A DNA stretch of 7,635 bases from Planctomycetaceae bacterium. Lineage in GTDB: Bacteria > Planctomycetota > Planctomycetia > Pirellulales > Pirellulaceae. The notes beneath the pieces are model-generated. The model searched no databases, was not told where the DNA came from, and saw only the letters and a program-made list of their open reading frames with translations. Each line of letters opens with the position of its first letter. Position 1 is the first letter of the stretch. Positions 1 to 5,295 of the stretch are shown here, piece after piece. A program made the position numbers and the translations under genes. The stretch is from assembly GCA_007695205.1 (NCBI GenBank), contig REEF01000566.1, forward strand, positions 1 to 7,635, in the 5' to 3' direction.

Positions 1-481
1 TGCTGCAGGGCGGCGAGCCTTGCCCGTCGTTGGTCTTGACGATGTTGACTCCGAGTGGTCGTTGCGGGCAGTGCGCGGCCAATCGGGCGGAGACGACTTC
101 GGCCCCCTCGTTGGGTAGCCCGTAGTTCACGATAAGGGCGCGGTCGCGAGGCAAGCGAAACAGACGGGGTTTCGGGTTGCCCAGCGAGCTTCGGGCAGAG
201 ACCGAACCGATTTCGGTAAACCCGAAGCCCAGCGAATCCAGCATCCGCAGCGCTCGCCCGCTCTTGTCCCAGCCCGCCGCAAGACCGATCGGGTGGTGAA
301 AGCAGAGGCCGGCCACTTCGATTCGAAGCACGGGATCGTCGATCTTCCAAAGCCTTTGCGTCAACGCAGCCACACCGGGAATCGCTCCCAAGACGCGGCA
401 ACCTTCCACCGTCATGTGATGGGCCGTCTCTGCGTTCAGTCGAAACAATAGCGGCCGAATGACCGTCGTGTAAATGGACAT
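1..481 (-). CDS. pyrD: Class 2 dihydroorotate dehydrogenase family protein (PyrD-like), N-terminal 160 residues, cut by the window edge
   Basis: The frame is open from an ATG at 481 to base 1, so the C-terminal half is missing. Class 2 enzymes oxidise dihydroorotate to orotate in pyrimidine synthesis, using FMN and passing electrons to quinone at the inner membrane. Visible hallmarks are the short amphipathic N-terminus with RPLLFRLNAETAHH (residues 9-22), the FMN-site stretch PIGLAAGWDKSG (64-75), GFGFTEIGSVSAR (85-97), GNPKPRLFRLPRDRAL (101-116) and PLGVNIVKTND (142-152). The N-terminal extension separates it from class 1. One oddity: where E. coli PyrD has NRMGFNN, this protein reads VNYGLPNEG (118-126). 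The catalytic serine region lies outside the window. A GTG nine bases upstream (488-490) is an alternative start, but the ATG gives the usual N-terminus. The family is secure; identity as the main PyrD is less so. Confidence 0.85.
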   Translation of the reverse strand, partial: MSIYTTVIRPLLFRLNAETAHHMTVEGCRVLGAIPGVAALTQRLWKIDDPVLRIEVAGLCFHHPIGLAAGWDKSGRALRMLDSLGFGFTEIGSVSARSSLGNPKPRLFRLPRDRALIVNYGLPNEGAEVVSARLAAHCPQRPLGVNIVKTNDGQGSPPCS

Positions 482-576
482 GGACTCCACCCGTGCATTC
501 TCACGCCTAACAATCATTGGAAGATGGTCAGGCGGCTATGGTACTGTCAACCGTATCAAGCCCTTCTCCATCGTAG

Positions 577-582
577 TACAAT
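577..582 (+). promoter_or_regulatory. Possible -10 element (TACAAT) upstream of the phosphatase gene
   Basis: TACAAT matches the sigma70 -10 consensus TATAAT at five of six positions and lies 78 bases before the preferred ATG at 661. No convincing -35 box sits 16-18 bases upstream (TATCAA at 554-559 is weak), so the call is tentative. The rest of the 482-660 divergent gap shows no other clear signal. Confidence 0.25.
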
Positions 583-647
583 GGGCGACGTGAATGAATG
601 GCGGATGTTGGCAACCGATCCGATGAAGAGACGATCGAATGCAGTTC

Positions 648-654
648 AAGGGGA
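648..654 (+). promoter_or_regulatory. Ribosome binding site deciding the 661 start
   Basis: AAGGGGA ends six bases before the ATG at 661. The longer frame from the ATG at 598 has no comparable purine-rich site, and its extra 21 residues have no family character. This favours 661 as the start of the phosphatase. Confidence 0.5.
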
Positions 655-660
655 CGGAAC

Positions 661-1275
661 ATGTGGAAATGGTCGCTGAACTGGGGAGAAATCTCACCAC
701 AGATCATCATCGGGACGTGTCCCATGACGGTTTCCGATTTGGCGCGGATACGAAATGAGGCTGGCGTTTCCGCCATCTTTTCGTTACAGCATGACGACTG
801 CCATGCCTATTGGTCCATCGACTACGATCAACTTTGTGCGGCCGGCGCAGCCATGGAACTGGCGATGGATCGGTGGCCGATCCGGGACTTCGATATCCCC
901 GACATGCGCCGCCAGTTGCCCGGCGCCGTGTCGGCATTCGCGCGTTTGCTGGGCCAGGGGCATCGGACCTATGTCCACTGCACGGCTGGCCTGGGCCGAG
1001 CACCTCTGACGGTCCTCGGGTATCTGACCCTGGTAGAGCAACAGGACCCCGAAGAGGCGATCCAGTCGATCCTGAAAGGGCGGCCGGCCGCCGTGCCCGC
1101 TTGGGAGGCCCTGGACGGATGCCGTGACGATCTGGTTGCCCAGCACCGATCGGCCATCGAACGTCTGGCTCATTCGTTTTATGAACAAGGCATGCCGGGC
1201 GACGCATCTACCCATTGGCTTCAGGCTCAGTCTCAAATCCTGCGGTCGGTACTGGCGGGAACGCCGGACGGATGA
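661..1275 (+). CDS. SEX4/LSF2-like dual-specificity phosphatase, possible glucan phosphatase
   Basis: The 204-residue protein has a complete DSP/PTP signature HCTAGLGRAP (106-115): Cys107 is the predicted nucleophile and Arg113 binds phosphate. Upstream, RDFDIPDMRRQLP (75-87) supplies the likely general-acid Asp. Family knowledge: plant SEX4 has closely similar stretches (a DFDxxDxRxRLP block followed by CTAGMGRAP), and glucan phosphatases share C-polar-A-G-aliphatic-G-R, which this protein fits. The opening segment (NWGEISPQIIIGTCPMTVSD, 7-26) and AIFSLQHDD (38-46) also resemble the SEX4 N-terminal DSP region. No carbohydrate-binding module follows the catalytic domain, and there is no signal peptide, so it would be cytoplasmic and closer in layout to LSF2 than to SEX4. 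The inferred role is dephosphorylation of glycogen or another phosphorylated glucan; a phosphoprotein or lipid substrate is possible. A longer start at 598 (225 residues) is less likely. Confidence 0.85.
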   Translation: MWKWSLNWGEISPQIIIGTCPMTVSDLARIRNEAGVSAIFSLQHDDCHAYWSIDYDQLCAAGAAMELAMDRWPIRDFDIPDMRRQLPGAVSAFARLLGQGHRTYVHCTAGLGRAPLTVLGYLTLVEQQDPEEAIQSILKGRPAAVPAWEALDGCRDDLVAQHRSAIERLAHSFYEQGMPGDASTHWLQAQSQILRSVLAGTPDG

Positions 1276-2107
1276 TCTGCCAAACGTAGGTAGCCATCCG
1301 CTGGTGCCCCAAGGGCGTCAAATGAATCGTGTCCACCGTCGAATGTTTCGCCGCCAGGATCCCCATGAGGACTCGTTTCGGAATCAAGCGAACATCGTGC
1401 TTGCGAGCCAACTTTCGCTGAATGCGGCCGTACTGGTGCATCCCGGGCGGCAGGGGAAGCTCGAACATGACCAGTTGCCGTCCTGGAGCGCGAACACTGG
1501 CCAGCAGCAAATCCAGATCCTGTGCGAACTGGGTCGGCGAGTTGCCGCCCAGCAGGTCATTGCCGCCGATCTGTAAGATCACGATCGGACACGAGATCCG
1601 CTGAGTCCCGGCGAGTTTCCAAGCGGAGGCCGCCGTGGCGCCAGGGAAAGACAGGTCATGAACCCGCAGGCCATGTTCAGCCTCCAGCAGCTCGGGCCAC
1701 TTGACGGACCGGTCGCTGTCGCCCATCCCAGCCGAAATCGAATCTCCGATCACGGCGATCGACCGGGACGAAGCCACCGAAATTCCGGGCAGGAAGTGGT
1801 AAGGAAGTTCGATCGCCGCCGCAAACGCCCAGACCCCCACCACCGCCCAGGCTGTCCAGCGGAGCCGTTTCCCGATCAGTAGACTGACGATCCAGAACAC
1901 CGTGACGACGGTGGCCAGAACGTAAACCCAACCGGGGAGCGGGGTGGAAGAGATGGCGACGGCCAGGGCGCCCAACAACAAGCTCCACGTCGCAACCCGC
2001 TTACCACCACCAGATGATCTCGAACCGGCCCAGACAGCGATCATGATCACGCCGATGCCCGTGAAAAAGGCGTGACCGCTGGCGATGTGGTAGATGAACC
2101 AGTTCAT
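1208..2107 (-). CDS. Membrane-anchored SGNH/GDSL-family hydrolase
   Basis: The 299-residue protein has two parts. Residues 1-106 contain about four hydrophobic segments (roughly 13-28, 38-53, 59-78, 82-106) that should anchor it in the membrane. Residues 116-280 form a full SGNH hydrolase domain: block I AVIGDSISAG with nucleophile Ser123, block II Gly156 in SFPGATA, block III GGND (181-184), and block V DTIH with Asp259 and His262. Family members are esterases, lipases, acyl-thioesterases or carbohydrate O-deacetylases; the substrate cannot be read from sequence. The fused N-terminal helices suggest action on envelope lipid or an acylated glycan. The ATG at 2105-2107 has no strong Shine-Dalgarno sequence. 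The last 22 codons overlap the 3' end of the plus-strand phosphatase gene. The 123-bp gap to ferritin, with a hairpin in it, argues for a separate transcript. Confidence 0.88.
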   Translation of the reverse strand: MNWFIYHIASGHAFFTGIGVIMIAVWAGSRSSGGGKRVATWSLLLGALAVAISSTPLPGWVYVLATVVTVFWIVSLLIGKRLRWTAWAVVGVWAFAAAIELPYHFLPGISVASSRSIAVIGDSISAGMGDSDRSVKWPELLEAEHGLRVHDLSFPGATAASAWKLAGTQRISCPIVILQIGGNDLLGGNSPTQFAQDLDLLLASVRAPGRQLVMFELPLPPGMHQYGRIQRKLARKHDVRLIPKRVLMGILAAKHSTVDTIHLTPLGHQRMATYVWQIIRPAFPPVPTAGFETEPEANG

Positions 2108-2172
2108 TTCACGGCACCCAGAGTGTGCCTGCTACAATTTAGACAACCTATTCCTGCGTAGATCCTTCGCAG

Positions 2173-2200
2173 CAGACCCAGCGTCGTTCGACTGGGCCTG
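2173..2200 (-). terminator. Hairpin downstream of ferritin, possible weak terminator
   Basis: CAGACCCAG (2173-2181) and CTGGGCCTG (2192-2200) form a 9-bp stem with a 10-nt loop, about 30 bases past the ferritin stop. In the minus-strand RNA every position pairs, with one G-U. In plus-strand RNA the same position is an A-C mismatch. That asymmetry suits a role in the ferritin transcript. No U-tract follows, so it is not a classical intrinsic terminator; it may be a 3'-end stabiliser. Confidence 0.35.
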
Positions 2201-2230
2201 TGCGATGTGACCGCGATGATTCACGCGTCC

Positions 2231-2740
2231 TCAGTCCGCTGCCTCGGCGGGCGTAAAGGTCCGCGAGCCAAGTTGCTGGTCGATGATCATCAAGCCCACG
2301 GGGTTATCGCCGACTCGCTTCAATTGCTCGACGATCCGCTGTGCCGTCGCCTCTTCTTCGACCTGTTCCGAGACGAACCACTGCAGGAAGTTGTGTGCTG
2401 CATGGTCGTTTTGCTTGTTCGCCAGATCTACCAGTTCGTTGATCTTCGCGCTGATCAAACACTCGTGATCGTACGCCTCCTGGAATGCGGCCAACGGGCT
2501 TTCCCATTCGATGGCCGGCTGATCGATCTTCTGCAAGGCCACTCGGCCGCCTCGATCGTTGATGAAGTCCACGAACTTCATGCCGTGGACCCGCTCTTCC
2601 TCGGACTGGACTCGCATCCAGGCGGCCATCCCGTCCAAATTCTCGGCGGCGAAGTAATTCGCCATGGACAGGTACAGATAAGCCGAAAAAAATTCGGCGT
2701 TCAGGTGATCGTTGAACGCTTTTTCAATATCTTTTTTCAT
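2231..2740 (-). CDS. ftnA: Bacterial non-heme ferritin (iron storage)
   Basis: This 169-residue protein has the normal length of a bacterial ferritin and the four-helix pattern of the family. The iron-oxidising centre is intact: Glu16 in LNAEFFSAYLYL (13-24), Tyr23, Glu49 and His52 in SEEERVHG (46-53), Glu93, and the SEQVEEE block (124-130) with Gln126, matching E. coli FtnA Glu17, Glu50, His53, Glu94 and Gln127 with a one-residue offset. Family role: 24 subunits form a cytoplasmic shell that oxidises Fe(II) and stores it as a ferric mineral, limiting iron-driven oxidative damage. There is no haem-ligand Met typical of bacterioferritin. AAGAAAGAG, seven bases before the ATG, is a modest ribosome binding site. 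I see no clear Fur box or promoter in the 56 bases between the start and the repeat element upstream. Confidence 0.95.
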   Translation of the reverse strand: MKKDIEKAFNDHLNAEFFSAYLYLSMANYFAAENLDGMAAWMRVQSEEERVHGMKFVDFINDRGGRVALQKIDQPAIEWESPLAAFQEAYDHECLISAKINELVDLANKQNDHAAHNFLQWFVSEQVEEEATAQRIVEQLKRVGDNPVGLMIIDQQLGSRTFTPAEAAD

Positions 2741-2796
2741 TGGATTGCTCTTTCTTGATAGGATTGGTTTTCTCGTCGAAGCATCTGCCTCTAAGC

Positions 2797-2917
2797 GGCG
2801 GTAACAAAACTGGCCCGGGAGACCTACGGTCGGCGGTTCCGGCGGGGTCAGAGACCCGCGCCGAACGGTGCCTTCCGGCGGGGTCAGAGACCCGCGCCGA
2901 ACGGTTTTGTTACCGCC
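2797..2917. mobile_element. MITE-like palindromic element of 121 bp
   Basis: The ends are perfect 14-bp inverted repeats, GGCGGTAACAAAAC (2797-2810) and GTTTTGTTACCGCC (2904-2917). They are flanked by TCTAAGC (2790-2796) and TCTAAAC (2918-2924), a 6-of-7 match that looks like a target-site duplication. The element has no coding capacity. It contains a CCCGGG palindrome and two tandem hairpin-forming units. Its structure fits a non-autonomous miniature transposable element or an intergenic palindromic repeat. No transposase is present in the window, so mobility is inferred from structure alone. Confidence 0.55.
2837..2905. repeat. Two 33-bp direct repeats inside the palindromic element, period 36 bp
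   Basis: The identical copies are 2837-2869 and 2873-2905, separated by GCC. Each begins TTCCGGCGGGGTC and ends GCGCCGAACGGT. Each copy also contains GGGTC-AGA-GACCC flanked by GGCG and GCGCC, so each can fold into a small GC-rich hairpin with one bulged base. Two copies with a 3-bp gap do not resemble a CRISPR array. Confidence 0.85.
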
Positions 2918-3150
2918 TCTAAACGATTATGCGACGAGAGCAACAAAAACAAGGGGTTCATCCCGGCTTTCTCGCCGCAAATCGCGGATTTTGGGCTTGC
3001 TGAAAGCAGTTCTCAATGAGAGCGTTCCGGCGAGTTCCATGAATGAGACTGGATTTCACTTCTGGTCGTCGGATTAGCATCTGGAACGAGGTTGATCCAA
3101 CGCGGCTGATGAATTAAGCTCCTCACAAGAACGGTTTCTCAAGACGCACG

Positions 3151-4257
3151 ATGGGGAGTCACAGCGTGGCGGAAAGATCCGTAGCTAGCAGGCGGAAATC
3201 TCAGGTAAAACGTCGCTATCGCGCCGCCCGACGATACGCGTTCGGGCCTTTGCACCTGGACGAACTGTCCGACGACCAATTGCTGGACACGCGGTTCTGC
3301 CAACTGGGCCTGCACATCGAGGGCACGCCGCTGGAGCAGCGAATTGCGCGTCTGTACGAAGAACTCGAATATCGCGGCATCCACTTTCGGCCGCACTGCT
3401 GGTTTGCCGAAGAGTGGTTTTCGCCCGACGGTGTTCCCGGCATTGCGATCCCTTTTTACCTGGGGCACCCACGTTTAATGCGTTTGGAACGCAAACAGAT
3501 GCTGGATGTCGAAGGTGGCACAGAAGAGGGGTGTATGCGGATTCTGCGACACGAGGCGGGTCATGCGATCGACAATGCGTATCGCTTGCGCCGCCGTCGG
3601 GACTGGCGAGAGATCTTCGGTCGCGCTTCGCTGCCCTATCCGAATTTCTATTCCCCGAAACCGTACAGCCGCAGTTTCGTGCTGCATCTGGATTCCTGGT
3701 ATGCCCAGAGCCATCCGGTCGAGGATTTCGCCGAAACGTTTGCGGTGTGGTTGAAGCCAAAATCGCGTTGGCGCAGTCAATATCACGACTGGCCCGTGAT
3801 CAAGAAGCTGGAGTACGTACATCAGTTGATGGACGAGATCCGTCAACAGAAGCCCAAGGTCACCTCGCGCGAACGTCCCGGGTCGTTGCCGACCGTGCGG
3901 ACGACGCTGCGCGAGCACTATCACAAGCGGCGGGCTCATTACGGGCTGGATCTGCCGAACTTTTTCGACCACGAGCTTCGGCGTTTGTTTTCCGACGCCC
4001 CGGAGCATGCTCGCCGCCCAACGGCGGCCGGGTTCCTGCGTCGATTGGGCCCCAAGCTGCGCCGCGAAGTCTCGTACTGGACGGGCGAGTACCAGTACAC
4101 GATCAATCAGGTTCTGGACGGGATGATCGAGCGTTGTCGGGAGTTGAATCTACGAGTCCATCGGCCCAAGCGCGAATCGGAACGCAATGCACTGATCCTG
4201 CTGACGATCCAGACCATGAACTACTTGCATGCCGGAAACCATCGGGTGGCGTTATGA
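3151..4257 (+). CDS. Putative zinc metallopeptidase (HEAGH zincin), partner of the ATP-grasp ligase
   Basis: The 368-residue protein contains HEAGH (134-138), the HExxH zinc site in which His134 and His138 would bind zinc and Glu135 would activate water. The block HPVEDFAETFAVWL (188-201) supplies Glu191 or Glu195 as a probable third ligand. This layout recalls the family annotated as putative zinc-binding metallopeptidase (Peptidase_Mx type), though I assign it from motifs only. The N-terminus is very basic (residues 14-29) with no signal peptide or membrane helix, suggesting a cytoplasmic protein. The C-terminal third (about 240-368) is also basic, unrecognised, and may bind a polyanion or partner. 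Its stop overlaps the next ATG in ATGA, so the two proteins are probably made together. A GTG at 3166 with its own GGGGAG site is a credible alternative start (363 residues). The substrate is unknown. Confidence 0.8.
   Translation: MGSHSVAERSVASRRKSQVKRRYRAARRYAFGPLHLDELSDDQLLDTRFCQLGLHIEGTPLEQRIARLYEELEYRGIHFRPHCWFAEEWFSPDGVPGIAIPFYLGHPRLMRLERKQMLDVEGGTEEGCMRILRHEAGHAIDNAYRLRRRRDWREIFGRASLPYPNFYSPKPYSRSFVLHLDSWYAQSHPVEDFAETFAVWLKPKSRWRSQYHDWPVIKKLEYVHQLMDEIRQQKPKVTSRERPGSLPTVRTTLREHYHKRRAHYGLDLPNFFDHELRRLFSDAPEHARRPTAAGFLRRLGPKLRREVSYWTGEYQYTINQVLDGMIERCRELNLRVHRPKRESERNALILLTIQTMNYLHAGNHRVAL
3153..3158 (+). promoter_or_regulatory. Shine-Dalgarno-like GGGGAG pointing to a GTG start at 3166
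   Basis: GGGGAG ends seven bases before an in-frame GTG (3166-3168), an ideal spacing, whereas the ATG at 3151 has no purine-rich site upstream. The five extra residues carry no motif, so the true start may be 3166. Confidence 0.4.
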
Positions 4258-5291
4258 GACGGCTAAGAATCCTGGTATTGGTCCGCGAAGGCCTGGTCCC
4301 GCCACCGACCATGGAAGGTTGCAGCGATAAGGAAATCACGGTTTGGAAAGCCGAATTCGACGTCGTGGCCACGCTGCGCGAGATGGGGCACGAGGTCCAG
4401 CCGATTGGGGTCTTCGACGACTTGGCGCCGATCCGGCGTGCGATCCGCGAGTGGCGACCGCACATCGCATTCATGATGCTGGAAGAATTTCATGGCCTGG
4501 CGACCTACGACAGCGCGGTGGTGTCGTACCTGGAACTGATGAGGACACCGTACACGGGCTGCAATCCGCGAGGTCTGATGTTGTCGCGCGATAAAGCGGT
4601 CAGCAAAAAGATCCTGCGTTTCCACCGTATTCGTACCCCGCGATTTGCCGTGTGCCCCAGGCAGCGTTCGGTGAAGAAACTGCCGTACCTGCGTTATCCA
4701 CTGATTGTCAAATCCGTCGTCGAAGACGCATCGTTCGGTATCTCCCAGGCATCGGTGGTCCGAGATCACGACGCGCTGGTCGATCGGGTTGAGTTCGTTC
4801 ATCGGCGAGCCGAATCGGATGCGCTGGTCGAAGAATTCATCGAGGGCCGGGAACTGTACGTCGGGATGATCGGCAACCGGCGATTGCTGACCTTCCCGGT
4901 CTGGGAGATGTTGTTTCCGGGGATGCCCGACGATGTGGCACGCATCGCGACGGCCAAAGTAAAATTCGACGGCAAGTATCAGGAAAAGTACGGCATCACG
5001 ACCAAGTCCGCCGACGACTTGCCCCCGCTGGTGACGGCCAAGATCATACGGATCTGCAAACGGGTGTACCATGCGTTGAGCTTAAGCGGATACGCGCGGA
5101 TCGATCTCCGGATGGATGTTGCCGGGAAGATCTACGTGCTGGAGGCGAACGCCAATCCCAATCTGGAGTATGGCGAGGATTTTGCGGAATCGGCCGAATC
5201 GATGGGCATCGACTACGAAATGCTGCTGCAACGCATCATCAATCTGGGCCTGCGTTACAACGCACCCTGGAAAAACGCTCCACGCTTGTAA
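4254..5291 (+). CDS. ATP-grasp ligase related to D-Ala-D-Ala ligase
   Basis: The protein is 345 residues if it starts at the ATG within ATGA, with GGGTGG just upstream as a ribosome site. The same frame is open far upstream, but that part lies over the metallopeptidase gene and is not protein-like. ATP-grasp hallmarks occur in order: PYTGCNPRG (99-107) and DKAVSKKIL (113-121), PLIVKSVVEDASFGIS (149-164) with the ATP lysine Lys153, LVEEFIEGRELYVG (191-204), then RIDLR (282-286) and VLEANANPN (295-303), giving likely Mg ligands Asp284, Glu297 and Asn299. Such enzymes activate a carboxylate as acyl phosphate and join it to an amine. The usual Ddl N-terminal GGxSxE signature is missing, and the substrate loop (about 238-258) differs from the Ddl Tyr loop. 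The substrate is therefore probably not D-alanine; a peptide or amino-acid conjugate is possible. It is cytoplasmic and translationally coupled to the metallopeptidase. Confidence 0.85.
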   Translation: MRRLRILVLVREGLVPPPTMEGCSDKEITVWKAEFDVVATLREMGHEVQPIGVFDDLAPIRRAIREWRPHIAFMMLEEFHGLATYDSAVVSYLELMRTPYTGCNPRGLMLSRDKAVSKKILRFHRIRTPRFAVCPRQRSVKKLPYLRYPLIVKSVVEDASFGISQASVVRDHDALVDRVEFVHRRAESDALVEEFIEGRELYVGMIGNRRLLTFPVWEMLFPGMPDDVARIATAKVKFDGKYQEKYGITTKSADDLPPLVTAKIIRICKRVYHALSLSGYARIDLRMDVAGKIYVLEANANPNLEYGEDFAESAESMGIDYEMLLQRIINLGLRYNAPWKNAPRL

Positions 5292-5295
5292 ATGC

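Larger units (their letters stand above)
2741..3150. other. 410-bp divergent intergenic region between ferritin and the metallopeptidase
   Basis: It holds the palindromic element at 2797-2917, described separately. The remaining stretches (2741-2796 and 2918-3150) show no convincing sigma70 promoter, Fur box, riboswitch or RNA gene. Promoters for both flanking genes must nevertheless lie here. Short open frames in it (2740-2922 and 2868-3077) run through the repeat and carry no recognisable motif. Confidence 0.7.

Noticed and set aside
2130..2140. TACAAT-like -10 on the plus strand
   Set aside because: It would drive transcription antisense to ferritin, with no gene downstream and no good -35 box.
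2207..2758. 183-codon open frame antisense to ferritin
   Set aside because: It mirrors the strongly conserved ferritin gene and has no independent motif or ribosome site.
2837..2905. Possible CRISPR array
   Set aside because: There are only two repeats, the spacer would be 3 bp, and no cas gene is present.
2797..2917. Intrinsic terminator
   Set aside because: It stands upstream of both flanking genes, which diverge from it, and no U-tract follows either arm.
2868..3077. 69-codon open frame starting inside the repeat element
   Set aside because: It begins in the second repeat unit, is highly basic without recognised motifs, and has no ribosome site.
3091..3118. TTGATC followed by AATTAA as promoter of the metallopeptidase
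   Set aside because: The spacer is only 14 bases, too short for a sigma70 promoter.
3414..4253. Open upstream extension of the ATP-grasp frame, giving a 625-residue protein
   Set aside because: It lies entirely over the metallopeptidase gene in another frame and its translation is Arg/Ser/Pro-rich without motifs. The ligase family begins at the ATGA start.
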